The notes beneath the pieces are model-generated. The model saw only the letters and a list, made by a program, of their open reading frames with translations, made no database searches and was not told the DNA's origin. Positions 1-13,726 of a stretch of 64,000 nt of DNA are shown here, one piece after another (the stretch's first letter is position 1; each line of letters starts with the position of its first letter). The position numbers were made by a program, and so were the translations under genes. The DNA is taken from NCBI RefSeq assembly GCF_030247195.1, contig NC_080672.1:395515037-395579036 (forward strand). The letters are read 5' to 3'. The DNA is from Topomyia yanbarensis (lineage: Eukaryota > Arthropoda > Insecta > Diptera > Culicidae).

Positions 1-1165
1 CTCGACCGAAGCTCGCTCGTAATTGGCTCCCGCCAATTAAATGCACTAAGCCGCAAATTTTGAACAAAACGATTTGAAAAGAAGACGATTATTAGGATCC
101 AGCCGCCTCCATAGACTGACTGTAATAATTAGTTTGTGCAGTTCAAGATAGAGTGGTCAGAGATTTCCCACGTACCATTCCCAAATAAGACCCCTCGTTA
201 AACTCGGTTCACCGTCAGAGTGACAGCTAAAAAACTCAAGCGAGGCTTTGGGTAACACCGCCGTCGATATTTGCGTCGCACAGTGTCGCCTAGCCGGACA
301 AAACCTCAAAATTTTGTTTTTGATTTTTCATGATCTAATATTTTTCTCTGTTTCTTAACAGGTTGAATAGAGTCTTTTCGAAATATTAAGACTCAAGGAC
401 GATAGTTCGATTTTTTACATGACTTCAAAGGTGAAATAGATGATAAATTCCGAGGAAAACTATTTTCAAACCTAAGTTATTCAAATGCACATATCTTTTT
501 AGTTAAGATTCCGATTGGGGTCAAACTGATTTCATGTGAAAGGTTATTCGCTGGACTTATAACTGCCATTCGATTTAGTCGATACAAGCCTTTCTTCTCG
601 CTCAGACATAAAAAACAAATAATAAATCGAGCAATAGTTTAAAGTTATAATGTTCAAAGTGGCTGTACTTTTTTTTTGAAACGGTTCGGAAAGATCGCTT
701 GTTGTTCACGATACTTGAAATTTGGTGCACTTTCCGAAAATTAATGTCTTGTTTTGCCCCTTTCTGCCCCGAGGTATGAAAAAAGGTGATTTTTCATGAT
801 ACGTCTGAAGGAGACGCATGGTAGCCTTTGACTACCCAGAGCTCGCAATATAATTTATAGATGTGTCTTATCATTATCAACAATTGAAAAAATGTGTGTT
901 CTGCAAAAAAATTCACCGCACCTAATTTTTTGAAAATGAATTTTATGGAAATAGTGCACTTTATATTTGTAAATGTTGAATTTTCGAACCACCCTAAGTG
1001 CCAAAATTTTGAGGAAATAAAAAACAAAAAATAAACATCAAATATGAATTCAGCGTCACAAAATTACCCTAATGTGAAGTTTTCATCAAATTCGGGCCAC
1101 TTTTGAGGTTTTGTCCGACTTTTGTATGGAAGGTGATCACTGTGCGTCGTATGTATGACAATTTA
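1..1165. other. Gene-free AT-rich stretch
   Basis: I see no coding region, RNA gene or clear element here. Short open frames are AT-rich and have no recognisable motif. The last 100 bases lie just outside the terminal repeat of the next element. Confidence 0.5.
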
Positions 1166-2792
1166 CAGGGTGTTTGGTTCATGAGTAAGAATCTCTCGAG
1201 GGGTGATTTACTGTCATATTTGGAGCAAAAAATCGTTCTACACATACCATCAAATCTCAACCGTTACAGAGTTATTGAACTTTTTGTGCAAAAAACTTAT
1301 TTATCTTAAAACATCTCTAACTCAAAAAGTATACCTCGTATTTTAAATCTTTCAGTGCCATTGGAAAGGTGAGAAAATTAGGTGAGAAAATTTTCTATTG
1401 AATAATGTCCTCTTATCTTTCAGATAATAGTTTTAATTACCTTTTAGGTGTAAAGTAGTTAAAAGTTAGTGTTTTTGTTGAGGTTTTTGTAATTTTCTCA
1501 AAATAATGAATTATGATTATAGCAATATTTATTATCCAAAAGTTGGGATTGAGGACGATTCATAATTTGTTCTTCAACATAATATACCTATCTCTTCTCG
1601 TTTCCTTGTAATTTGACTTCTAAACTTTTCCTGTAATTGACTTGCAAGTTCTTAAAAGACTCTAATCTAAAAAATATGCTTTATATCGCTATTATCAGGG
1701 CTTCATTGGAAAGCTGAGAAAATTTCCTTTCGATGTATGTACAGATATTTTTTAATTAAGTGTACTACATGACTTTTTACTAGTAAAATAACTCAAAATT
1801 AGCGTTTTTTTGGTGATTTTTGTAATTATTCTAATTATTAATCAACTAAATTTATCGTCACTATTTATCATTTGGTGCCCCTTAATATTCTCTACAACTT
1901 GTTATTTGACACTTTAGCCCTATCGCTTTTCATTTCGCTGCAATTTGATAGTTAACACAGGATGGCCTCATCACAAATGCAGTGGGTTCGAAATCGTTGT
2001 TTTTGCATATGAAACGAGAAGATAAAATGATTTTGCTTCGAAACTAAAAGAGATAATTGAATGGAGTCAAAGGATGAATTGTGGAACTTGCTGAGATTCC
2101 ATGATAATAATGGTGAAGTTTATTATTTACTATTTTAAGAAAAAAACGAAAATGCTAATAATAACACTAACTTTAAACTAATTAACTTCTAAAAGAATAC
2201 TAAATTCACTTAACTGAAATGTATTAATACATTTTTCTCTGCAACGTTTTCCTGGCTTTCTAATAAGAATAAGAAAAGGTACAATAAGTGCCATACGTTT
2301 TCAATAAGAGCTAGTATTAGTGAATATGAGATAAAATATCCAAGTTCAATAGCCCAAACATATGAAAACAAGACAAGATAAGTGTATCATGTCAAAGAAC
2401 AAATTATACAACTTTTCAAGACTAACAATTTGAATTATTAAAATAGTGATGTTAACTATTAAGATTTTCGCGAAGGGAACGAAAAATCGATCAAAATTTG
2501 TTAAATTTTAAATAAATTACTGTGAAAAGATTACTTAACCTTATTAGCTGAAACATTTGAGGACATTTTTCAGGGGAAAATTTTCTCACCTATCCAATGA
2601 ATCTAAAAGATTTGAAATACAAAGTATATTTTTTGAGTTAGAGCTATTTTAAGACAACTAAGTTTTTAACACAAAAAGTTCAATAACTTAGTAACGGTTG
2701 AGATTTGATGGTATGTGTAGAACGATTTTTTTCTCCAAATATGACAGTCAATCATCCCTCGAGAGGTTCTTAACCATGAACCAAACACCCTG
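1166..2792. mobile_element. Non-autonomous TIR element, long arms, TA flanks
   Basis: The left arm, about 1166-1385, reappears inverted at about 2580-2792. Both ends begin CAGGGTGTTTGGTTCATG, and each is flanked by TA (1164-1165 and 2793-2794). The arms stay similar for about 220 bases with many substitutions, so the copy is old. The interior is AT-rich and has no transposase frame. The TA duplication fits the Tc1/mariner group or a similar TA-targeting family, but I cannot name the family. Confidence 0.75.
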
Positions 2793-3030
2793 TATTGCTG
2801 TGAACATGATATCCGATTTTACAGCTGTCAAATAACAAACTTTGAAGTACTTATAGCTTGATAATTAGTGAATGGATAATTTGGTTGTTATTATCACTAA
2901 TGTGATTTCTAAATAATTAGAATATCTTTATCTACTGATATTTGTTCCATCAAGTTTCATAGAATCTTGCACCAAGGCTTCGCACTATATTTTACATGCG
3001 AATCAAATGAAGGTTCAATTCAGCGCACAT

Positions 3031-3197
3031 TTTTTTTATTTCAATTATAGAGGTATTAACCTTAAGGTCATTCGCCTCTTCGGGTTAGAAAAATCTCTTA
3101 GGAAAAATTTCTAACCCTATGTGCGGGGTCGGAACTCGAACCCAGGTGCGCTGCGTACAAGGCAATCGATTTACCAATACGCTACGCCCACCCCTGT
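3031..3197 (-). mobile_element. tRNA-derived SINE, copy 1
   Basis: Read on the minus strand this starts with a tRNA-like head: an A-box-like GGCGTAGCGTATTGG region and a B-box-like GGGTTCGAGTTCCG region. A body containing GCGAATGACCTTAAGG follows, then a T/A-rich tail. It matches copies at 13821-13974 and 14176-14336. Imperfect direct repeats, TTCAGCGCACAT (3019-3030) and TTCAGCGTACAT (3198-3209), look like target duplications. One base is missing in the A-box region relative to the other copies. Confidence 0.8.
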
Positions 3198-3403
3198 TTC
3201 AGCGTACATATTTGATTTCAACGTCAACGTACATTACCAGTTTTGGATACGATCCGGTCTGTAACAGTTCTGGTTGTCACATGTCCGAAAAAATCCACTC
3301 AGTTCCATTGTTTATTCTGTCTATCCAGTAATCACATTGTAACGATTCGACGCCATGTTTACATACTGCACAAGAACTTTTCCACCTTTGTTTTAGTTGT
3401 AGG

Positions 3404-3898
3404 CTGGGACGGGACATGCGAAGACGGTCTTCCTTTTCCCTCCCGATATTGATGTTATTTTGCAGGAAAAAATCCGCTTGCTAAACAATTTCAAGCAAAT
3501 ACTGATGATAGTGTTGTGCCGATGCGGCATAGATTTCTACCGATGAGGTACTGATTTGTGCCGAAAATAATAGAGCTCAAACATGACATGAACTATGTTA
3601 TCGTTTGTCTGAACTGTGTAAAACAACATTAACCATAACTGTTGTGCCGAATATTAAAATTGCACGTGCCGGCCGAGCATTTAGCATATTTGTTTGTGTG
3701 AATTTACATGCATCTAAACAACATGTAAAATATGTTTTCTAAAAACACCTTGTGTATAGCCAAGATATTACGATACTACCCAGACACTGTCCATTCCAAG
3801 AAAATGAAAATCGTCAAGAAAGGTCCGGTTCGCAATGACAGGCCATTGCCGGTTCGCGGTGCCAGTTACTTTGTTTCACTTTGCACGTCCCGTCCCAG
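3404..3898. mobile_element. Short TIR element with 8-bp target duplication
   Basis: The ends are CTGGGACGGGACATGC on the left and its inverse on the right with one mismatch. Both sides are flanked by the identical 8-mer GTTGTAGG (3396-3403 and 3899-3906). An 8-bp duplication is typical of hAT- or P-type transposases. The interior has no coding frame, so this is a non-autonomous copy. Confidence 0.75.
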
Positions 3899-3906
3899 GT
3901 TGTAGG

Positions 3907-4440
3907 TAACCATAGCATTTTGTAAACGCATTCAAATAATCATCGACGCCTATTAACGAGGGGGCAGCAAAAGCGTACTATTATTGTGTTCACCGGTTCA
4001 CAATGTACAATATGGCTTAACCGATTCAAGCAAACTTATTCTCAAATGAAATGTGTGTTATCACCGTAAATGGCTATTAAATTTCATCCCGATCCGACTT
4101 CCGGTTCCGGAGTTACGTGTTGTGGCGTGCGGTAACAAAGCAAATTCCAATTTAAACCGATACTTCGATAAAAGCAATAAAGGTAAAAATATCGCTAAAA
4201 TGTCTCTCAAACAACTTAAATTGGCAGTTCTGGGTCACTGGCGGCCAACCGAACTTTCGTTGACAATATTGACAACCACAGACGGTTCCGGAAGTGCCCG
4301 GGAAAAGCGGCCATCTTTCAAAATTAACAAACTCACATCAGTTTCTCAGAAATGGTTGGGCCGATTTTCACAAACTTAGTCCCAAATGATTCTTTTATCA
4401 GAAACGTAATCAGCGATCTCAAAAACCACATAATCTGTTT
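3907..4440. repeat. Decayed dispersed repeat, no gene
   Basis: The stretch holds phrases such as CCGACTTCCGGTTCCGGAG and a TCTCAGAAATGGTTGGGCCG block. From memory these are typical of old dispersed mosquito repeats. A 108-codon open frame runs through it (4053-4379), but it has no domain and follows the repeat, so I do not call it a gene. Confidence 0.4.
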
Positions 4441-4477
4441 TTATGCTAGATGAGAAGCTATCCCTGTATCTAAGAAT

Positions 4478-7400
4478 GTTTTATAGCCGTAAGCTCAAAC
4501 GCGTACTAACTATTTTTAAACCGGACTAACTTTTAAACCGGCCTAAACTATTTGGTAAGCTTTAAACCAACGATGCTGTCATTTATATGGCTGCGTTCTG
4601 ATCTGCGATACACGACAATGTTAAAAAACAACAAATTCATGTTAAAGAAAATGAGTAAATTAGACAACATGGAGAATTGTTTTTCATTCCGATATTTTCA
4701 TGCAGTAAAATAGCTTTTCTTCGTCATATGTCTCGTTCCATAGCGTGTGAGAACAATTTTGTCAGCATGTAACTGATATGTTTCTGAACTTAGAACTTTA
4801 ACTTGGTGGATAGTTTATAGTTGGCCGATGATGTACTGCATTTTGTAGTGACATAATATTTAATGCACAAAAGAAAATAAGTTTAAAGTGGTTGAAACCT
4901 CGTTTGTAACTGGTGCCATGATAGTTATTTTAAACTTTGATTAAAAAATTGGTTGAAATATTTCAATTTGAATTAAAAATGAACTGTGAATATCATTCTA
5001 ATTGAACACGATTCCTGTCGACACGGGAGGAGAATATTTATATTCGTTTCAAGCTAATTTTCACAAGTTTGGAATAAATATCAATTATAAATAAAGGTTA
5101 GATCACACTCTGCGAATTAAAATTGCACACGTTTTTTCAGCGAAGCTTAAATAAAAAGTAAACAAAGGTCAAACAAAAAATTACACTTTGACAGAATGAT
5201 CACAAGTGTTATATTTCATATTGTTGATTGCATATTCCTGTAATGCATCAATGCAGATTGGAACGATTTTATTTGCTAACAAACTTTCTACGATTTTATA
5301 AATAAACAGAAATGAAAGTTTTGAGCATCCTAGTAATACATTTTTACGAAGAAATATATTGATCGCCATTGCGTTCGCAATCAATTTTAAAATATTTTTA
5401 TTCGGATATTTTATGTGAGTTTATTCATATAGGAAAAATGCGTATATTTAAAATCTTTTATTTAATCTTTGCTTAGGGTATTTATGGAGTTACTTTGTAA
5501 GCAGTTAACATTCTGATTCAATTTGTAAACTGGGAGTGAAAATAAGAAAATTTATAAAATAGTGCATTTTACGATCTTATACAATACATCGATACATCCG
5601 ATTGTCATTTATTTGGATCTATCCAATGAAAAAAAACTATTTTTTCTTTATTCACTTTCTTTGATGTAAGATACGAAAGATATATGGGCAATAATTCGTG
5701 ATATGTTATTGATTTATATTAAGGAATAAAATGATCCCACTTATTCTCACAGCGATATCTAAAAGAAAATAATCAAACCAATTCTTATTGCAGTTTTGAT
5801 TCTAATTCACAAAAACAACTTTGATCTGAATATGCGATATTCGATTCGATTTATCGAAATGCTCTTTCTGTAACTCTCCGATGAGCAATTGGAATCAAGC
5901 GTGTAGAGAGAAGGAAAGAACAGAGAAATCAAAAATACAGGTAAATATAGTTCGATGGTGCTTGTCTTTCCTACCTGTTAAAACTGGCTTATTTATTGCC
6001 ATCTTTATTGCGAGCAAAGAGAGCCATATTGATCCAGAAGAAAGCCGAAGAGAAGATTGAAAATAACGAAGTATGCGCAAGAGGAGCGTGTCATATTTTT
6101 GTCTTTTTCCGGTACCATGATGCTGCCATTTGCATTACTGCGTTCTGATCGGCAATACACGGCAATGTTAAAAACCGTACAATGAGGTTAAATGCCATAT
6201 ATTAATATTTTTTAAATTATTTTGGAATCCTCGATTTAGCTTAAACAAAGTAGCATTACAATTATTTAAGATTCAAGTGGCTAATACTACGTTCACACAA
6301 CAAGTAAAAACGTGTTTTAACGCTATCTCGATGACATTTTTCTTGTTGCTATTTATTATAACATGTTTTAACTCTGTAGTGTGAACATAGTATACAACGT
6401 TATTTCGCTATTTTGCTAATAATGGTGCATACTATCGTGCACGTTATAGAGTTGTATTGTTAGTGTCTAGCCACTCCAAGAATTGAAAAAGCTTCTCTAA
6501 CTTTATATTTAGTAGTCAGACTGACTATTTCAAATTAAATCAAATGCTTACAGAACAATAATGGAAGCTTGCCTTTTTTGGAAACGTTTGTATTAGTTGC
6601 TGTTCTGCAGCACATGAAAAAGCCAAAAACAATGATTTATTTGCTTCAGATAATTATGTGGTGTTTGGAAAAGGAATCTGACATTTTAGCCTGGTGGGGC
6701 TTATTATACCATCCTACCCAACTACTCCACTAACCATGCATATAGAATTTGGCAGACCTACTTTGCTGAAAATGAAGTAATTCAAATTATAAGTACGAGC
6801 TGAGAATTTGACAATTCCAAAAACTGATTTTCAGCGAAGTAAATTTGTCAAATGGGTTATATCCAAATTGCTGAGCTTTCAACATCTTGGATTGCTAAAA
6901 CGTTCTATTCAACGAAATTTTGCGACGTCGTGCGAAAATTGAGAAAGCTTCAAATCCCGATTACAAAATAATAAATTACAATTAATTATTTCCTATAGTC
7001 TGCAATCTGTCTGATAATCAATTGACAGTTATAACTTAACAAATTAAACCTGACTTTTGATGCAGACAGTGAACCTTCAGGAAGCACCTCGACAAAATGC
7101 GGTGTAAGCCGTAACTCAAAATTTCCTCGACCAATCGTACTGAATTTTGCACAGTTTTTCTTCTTCACATCATTGCCCAGGTAACTACAAAAGCTTGCAA
7201 AATGCTTGTTACTATTATTTTTTCAATAGCATTTTCATCGTTTTTTAGCAATAATCGGACATTGGATTCAAAGTGCTACGAAAAGTTCGAAAATCGACCA
7301 AGAAATAAAAGCTCCATTTGTTACTCGTGGAGTGATGTTAAAAACAACTATGCAAATGTATCAACGATTGGTCCAGCAGATTTTGAGTTATGGTGTACAC

Positions 7401-8500
7401 CGCAAAACCAGTTTTCGACGTGGCACCTGACTGAATAAACAATCTTTGCATAGAAAAAAAATTAAGGAATCCATTTTTTGTCGATAATACTTTACACAAC
7501 CCCCTCAAGCTCCGACACGATTTAGGCGATTCTTCCGCATTCAACTTTTTGTGTCATTTTTCCAAGTCATCTGTCCAGTCTCAACTTTCACAACTTCTTT
7601 CAAACTCTGTGCATTTCTGTTCTACCACTAAGAATTAAACGACAATTTGTTCTACAGTGGAAATGCTAATCGTCCAAGATCTGATGGAAAATTATAAATA
7701 GTGAAACAATATAAGCAAGCTTCGATATTATTTAAATAACGATCAAAATGAGAATATTTGTAGCAGATTGTTTGCCGTCATAGTGTTACATAGGTTGCAT
7801 GGCATGGCTTTATTTGCAATCTTTTATTTAATCTTAGTTTGGATTCTTTCGAAAGCAGTAAAAATATAAGAAAACTTCCACTTGCTTATTGTGGTCTTTG
7901 TGAGAAGATATAAGTAGACATTGTGATTATATATTCTTTTCTTTTCCTCTAGTTAAACTAACTAAAAAAATGTGGGTAAATTAAACAGCTTCACTCATTT
8001 TGATAGCCATAAGTAAACTAACAAACGCAAACAATTTTTATTTACTGCAGCTTTGCATCCAATTATAAAATTTTGTTCTACGGTTTGTTTCAAAATGATT
8101 CGACTTCTGCTAACCTGCAATATAACTCTTCGACATGGCATTTTCAAATGAGCGTGCAGCACCTTATGGATAGGACGATAAAGAATATCAAAAAAAATGA
8201 CATTTAAAACTCGATTATACCTGTTTTTCGTACGGGATAAAACTTGCTTACTTGCCCTCATATGGTTTGTGTGCAACATGGGCCATAATATTGCACATAA
8301 AGGTCGAAAAGTTGATTCAAATTATTGAGATGTATGCAAGAGGAATATGGCGCCCCTTTACACTGTTTTCATTTGGCTTCAGGATGCAGCCATTTCTGCG
8401 ATGACAGGTACTAACGTCTTAGACCGGACTAAACTCAGGCCTAAAATCAAAGATAGTACCGTGCGGCGGTACCAACTAGCTTCAAGCTTACCGCTATTAT
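4478..8500. repeat. Possible large decayed element with loose inverted ends
   Basis: About 4478-4620 (TTATAGCCGTAAGCTC, then ACCGGACTAA, then a GATGCTG...GGCTGCG block) resembles the reverse complement of about 8380-8500. A related block recurs directly at 6117-6195. The similarity is patchy. The interior holds no recognised gene, only AT-rich DNA and the inverted repeat at 7075-7430. The boundaries are approximate. Confidence 0.3.
7075..7430. repeat. Inverted repeat pair around a short loop
   Basis: 7078-7180 read in reverse complement and 7325-7425 share a block with AATTTTGAGTTA followed by a TACACCGC block. The pair is diverged and gives two short open frames with no domain. It is probably a remnant of a foldback element. 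Confidence 0.4.
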
Positions 8501-8976
8501 AGAACTACAAAATAATAAACTCCATTTTTGCACATTTTGATAGCTTTTTTTTTCGAAAGATTTGACCTACGAAAAATTCTGCAAAAAATCTATTATTTAG
8601 TTCAGTGTTTGAGATACTCGCAAAAAATTCGTATATATATATGTCAACGCTAACTAGAAATCCCACAAAAACTTAGAAGAAGTAGGTTGGACTTATACGT
8701 CCCGCTGCGTCGCAAAGGGTTAATGCACTTGGATCGTTTTCACGCTCAAGTGAAACTTATGTACGTCACGTTGTTCTGTCTTCTGTGTCGCTTTAGTCTT
8801 TGGTGAGTCAATGATTTTTTATGTTGGTATGGTTACCAACGTAAAACACACACGTAAGTTATTTATAGTACGAAATTAAAACTCGTAATGCTGGAGTAAG
8901 GTTTAGAATATTTTGTTTACTTTCAGACAATTTTATAAATTGTCACCTGAACTGCCAATAATTCTAACCAGTACTG

Positions 8977-9059
8977 TACTGCCCATGATCGCATATCAGT
9001 CCCATAAAGATAGGAAATCCCATTGAAAACGAGACAACTATGCGATCATGGGTAGTGTA
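8977..9059. repeat. Tiny palindromic MITE, copy 1
   Basis: ACTGCCCATGATCGCATA at the left end is mirrored by TATGCGATCATGGGTAGT at the right end, giving an 83-base near-palindrome. A related copy with the same layout lies at about 23098-23179. Confidence 0.6.
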
Positions 9060-9125
9060 TGTATTGCGAAGTATTATTGCAGCATTTGATCAAGAGATTC
9101 CTAATGATGAACGAAATATCATGTA

Positions 9126-11640
9126 CAGGTCGGACTCGATTATCCGGGGATTCGATTTTCCGGGCATTCGATTATCCGTGATTCGATTATCCGAGGAAAA
9201 TGATTCGATTATCCGGGTGTTTAGAAAAAAAATCTGATTTCAATTATAATGTCTTATTTTAGTGCTAATTCGATTATTGCAGTCAATAGAACATTTTTTC
9301 GGGTAATTGAGGGGTCTAGGATTAATCTCCTCTCAAATTTTGACCTACCAAAAATAGCTTATGGGTTATTCCGCGCAAAGTGACCTAAAAAAACCAAAAC
9401 TTGGAATCGACCTGCATGGATTGGAACCAGTTTTGAAGAAATTCTTCATTTAGAGCCAATCAGTGGCGGATTCAGGGGGAGGGTCCTGGGGGTCCGGACT
9501 CGCTTTGAAATTTAATTTAAAATTTCTCAACAAGTGAAAACAGAGAGAAATTTTAATTTAAATTTAAGTTTATATTAGTTTCAAACTTAAAATCATTCCA
9601 AACCTAATTTGACCAACCAAAACTTGTATCCATTAACTAAGGTTTTTACGTGTTACGAATTGCACAATGTTCATTTTAAAACCGAAATTTCAGACCCCTC
9701 CAGAATTTTTTTCCTGAATCCGTGCCGTGTCGTTTGAACAGCCCCTCAGTCCATGAGAACACTTTTAATTTTAACAAATTGTTTAAAAAATTGTTATTCT
9801 TCGAATTATATCTCTAGTACTGTTTGCATTAGAATCAATCAGAGAGATAATTTTTTCAAAGTTTTTAACACCAGTTTTGCCAAATATGCAACTTTTTAAT
9901 TTTACACTAAAAGTACACTTTTCTCGTGATACACATAAATACACAGGTCACATAAAATATCATTATACCTACATTGCTCGGTTGATTTATGGCTATCTTT
10001 TGGGATAATGATGACATGCTTCTCAGGATTCTGTTTGGATACTTTCCAGGATTCTGATCGAAGTTTTCTTAGTATCCCAATGGAATCTATTTCAGAATTT
10101 TGATTGAATATTCGTCCGTATTTCTATGGTTTTTTTCTCTGAATTTTTATGCAGGATTCTAGAGAAAAGCTTCTTAAATGTCTGATCAAATCCTTGTCAA
10201 GATAGAATTCCGCTGAAGATTATGATTTATTTCATATACTGCTAGAATCATGGTCCTATTTTCATTGAAATCCGGTGTAAATATCCTGCTCTGAATTCCA
10301 GTGGACTTTGAGACAATATTGCTCTTTTCCCATTATCCCCTTCAACAATTGATTCCTGCTCAGAATTCCAATGGCATCTTTAACCCCCTCACGCTCTTCT
10401 TGTTGATAAACAACCACGTTTCCAAATGACTATAACTTTTAGTTTACAAAACGACAAGTAAGGCTAATAAAAGCGACTAAGATCTTTCATTTGAGCACTA
10501 AAAGTTATAAATATTATCAGTAGAACAGAAGTTATTACAATTAATCTGATTGGGTTTCGCTGAAGCAGTGCTGCCAGTGATAGTTTCAGTTAATGGTGAA
10601 AATTAAATTTTGGAATATTTTCTTAGACTGGCAATATTATTGAAAACTGCTAAAATTTTCTAATTTAGATATCCCTCAATTATCTTTTTCATGCAATTGA
10701 ACTAGATCGGAAGGTAAATATTGAGAAGCTTCTAGCACTGCACAAGAAGCACCTATCTTTATTAAACCCGGTTTTTCGTGTTTCTTGACGCCAACAGCTC
10801 TAATGAAAAATAGTTGTGGGACCCTATACGCGGTAGAACAAAGTTGTTCAAGAAATGGTTAACGAGATTCTCAAAAGAGACCCGCCCATCCCTGGAGGTG
10901 ATTTCAATTATTGGGTAGCTCAAGCAAAAATGGATAGCAATACTTCTCGCTGAGGCGCCATCTACGTAACCTGGTAGTCCTTCGCTAGTGACAAGTATGA
11001 GTGGGAGAGTTTGCGAAGACTACACGCGTAGTTATTACCTGACAATCCGGTACGACATTGGTCAACTAAATAATGCTACAAGGACAAGGACGAGGATCTT
11101 TTTATGGGGACGCAACACGCACTCTTCTAACTAGAATGAAGATTAAAAGACTTGTTAGCTATTGATATGTAACACCACCACGTAAATTAAATTGGAGCCA
11201 AGAAACAGACGACCCCAGTTTACTTACTTTTATTTTTTTTCTGGTATTCGAGTAATCGATTCGTTTACATTGGAAAATTGAAGACCCAGGTAATCGAGTT
11301 TGACATGTATTGCAAAAGACACACCTTATTAAAAAGTTTGTCTTAGAATTCTTACACAAATAGCTATTAACAACTGATACATACCGTTAACTCGTTACCA
11401 ATATGAATAATAAATGAAAACCAACTGAAAATACAAATCACACCCTGAAAGTCTGAAAAATTGACTAGGGCCAAAATAGGTACATTTACATTTACCATAA
11501 TAGGAAAATTTACCCTGACCATTTTATTTCCAATTTCTCCACGTATGAAGCTTAAATTCATAAAATAACGCAAAAAAAGTTTGATTCGATTATCCGGGGT
11601 GAGATTTTTTTGAAATCCCCGGATAATCGAGTCCGACCTG
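9126..11640. mobile_element. pogo-like non-autonomous TIR element (2.5 kb)
   Basis: The ends are identical inverted repeats of about 27 bases starting CAGGTCGGACTCGATTATCC. They are flanked by TA on both sides (9124-9125 and 11641-11642). The CGATTATCCG core of the repeat recurs four to five times in the first 110 bases and again near the right end. TA targeting plus this type of terminus fits the pogo/Tigger branch of Tc1/mariner (family knowledge). No transposase is readable. The interior includes old AT-rich repeats, among them recurring GGATTCTG phrases at 10.0-10.3 kb. Confidence 0.8.
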
Positions 11641-11642
11641 TA

Positions 11643-13720
11643 CCAATTTATATTTTCAAACATAATCCATAAAATCGAGCAGCGATAATTGTTTCAATAC
11701 ACCGGAACACCACTGTCCGCCGTCATGTAGTTTCGATCGAAATTATGTTGGTGTTCAGTACCTATCTTGAATTGCCTCATCCAGTTGTCTACCGAAATGA
11801 TAACCTTTAAACTCATCATCATCAGCATATTAAGTGGAAACCTTCGTCACCCTAGCTTACTTCATTCGTTAAGGTCATGAAATTGCGGATCTAGTTGCGA
11901 TTGAGCGAGGAGAATCGGGTTAATGCAGTCACGATTCGTTTCCATCATCGTCCATGTACCACCTAGTGGAGAAGACGTTGGAAGATCCGCATTTCGCTCA
12001 AATCAGTACAAGCGATTTTGTCAGATGTCAGTTTCTAGTATAAAATCATATCTTAGTCCTTTTAGCAATGCTATTGCGATTCCCTCATACATCCAAACTA
12101 TGATGAATAATAATTGAATTGAATTTTGTGAATGAAGTAACACAATTAATGCTTTATATTTTTTAATCCCTGATGAGAGGGAAGATGGGAGCAAATTCTT
12201 ACGGATATTCGTTGAAATGTTGCTCGAACATGTCTGTTCTCTATATTGCGACTCTTGAAAAGCGTATTAGAACGTGCAGCGTGTCAATTTGAGCGACAAG
12301 AAAAATGACCCCCCAATAGACCACCCCTGAGTCGATTCCTAGTCCCATCTGAAGTATCTACTATAAATTTCATTTAAATTGGACAATTCTAGCTAACGGA
12401 TCTGCGGGTTTGTTAAAGTTTAAAGCTCCAATTTTCACCGCTAGATGGCACTGTTAACATTAGATTATCATCATAAGAACGGATTTCTTATACCTCGCCT
12501 TATTTTTAAACCAGGTTTAACGCACCGGTAAACCTGTTTCAAAAGTTAAGCGAAGGCGAAGAAATCGACCCTAAATGAAAGTAAGAGATATAATTGTATT
12601 TTCTACAGCTTTATCGAAGACTGCACACTAATCTATCTCTGTTAGGAGGAGGGGGAGATGTTTCACTTGGGAAAATATATTTTCATATGGTACCACGATA
12701 CGACCCATTGCACAAAAATGGTTGGGAACCGATGAATCTAAAGCAATTTCATACAAACATAAAAAAAATCAATGCGAATGGGCATATAAACACATAAATT
12801 TCAAACCGCGTGTAATTGAAATCAGTTCAAACCCATGATTGCCATAACCCTCTACTGACTGAATCTCGTACCCCGTCGCGAAGATCAAAAATGCAATGTT
12901 GACTCTTCACCTTCAGCTGAAGTAGCCGTGCAGCATCTTCTCGCGGTTTCTCACCACACTTATCGCAACCATAGCAATCATGCTCTTCCCCTGTAATGTA
13001 AACGACTTATTTGTTTTCGAATCATCTCCCGCGCCGCCATATTTGCTTCATCTGCTTCCCATCGATAGCTAGCTACCTAGAAGTTCACAAAGGTCTCGTA
13101 ATCGTAATTTACAAGGCTTGTGTGTGCGATCCTACGACGCGACAGCTTTCGATGGCTTTACTGCGATCCATGAGAGAGTACTGGGTAGGTATAGATACCT
13201 TACTGATGCCCAAAAAAGAGAAAAAAAAGAACATTGCAAAAACAGGTTCGCCGCCGCTTGCCGATCGCGGTTGAAATCTTTCTCTCGCTCTTCGGCGGTT
13301 GCACTCTTGCAAGCTGTTAATGCCAGTACCTGCGCGGGATGATGATTTGACCGTAAGTCAGTAGGTTCAAAAAGCAAGTTTTACGATTTATGAAGCACAG
13401 TGGAGCTGCGACGCACAGTGGAACAATTGGATTGGGCCTTCGGTTAAAATTATGTAGTGGTTTTTAAGGTATATCTTGTTGTTAGGTTTAGATTTTCCAC
13501 CCAAACAGAAAAAAAACAATTATTTGTGGTTTTGGATCATTACAAAAAAAATTTAAAAATTTAAACAATTCCAGCTCTAAAAAAGCAAAATTTGTTTAAT
13601 TCCTTCAAGATATCGAACGTGCTGTATTAAACAAATTAACTGAATAAAGAAATATAGTTTTCAAACCTTTAAAATAAACTCTAAATAGTAGCGTTTCATA
13701 GCTAAACATGTTAGTAATGG
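11643..13720. other. No supported gene
   Basis: Open frames at 13011-13377 overlap on both strands and share no domain or coding signature. I see no splice-supported gene, RNA gene or element boundary here. Confidence 0.4.
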
Positions 13721-13726
13721 TATTTG

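Noticed and set aside
4053..4379. 108-codon plus-strand frame
   Set aside because: It runs through a decayed dispersed repeat and has no domain, splice context or coding composition.
13011..13377. Four overlapping open frames on both strands
   Set aside because: Overlap in several frames without any motif points to composition rather than a gene.
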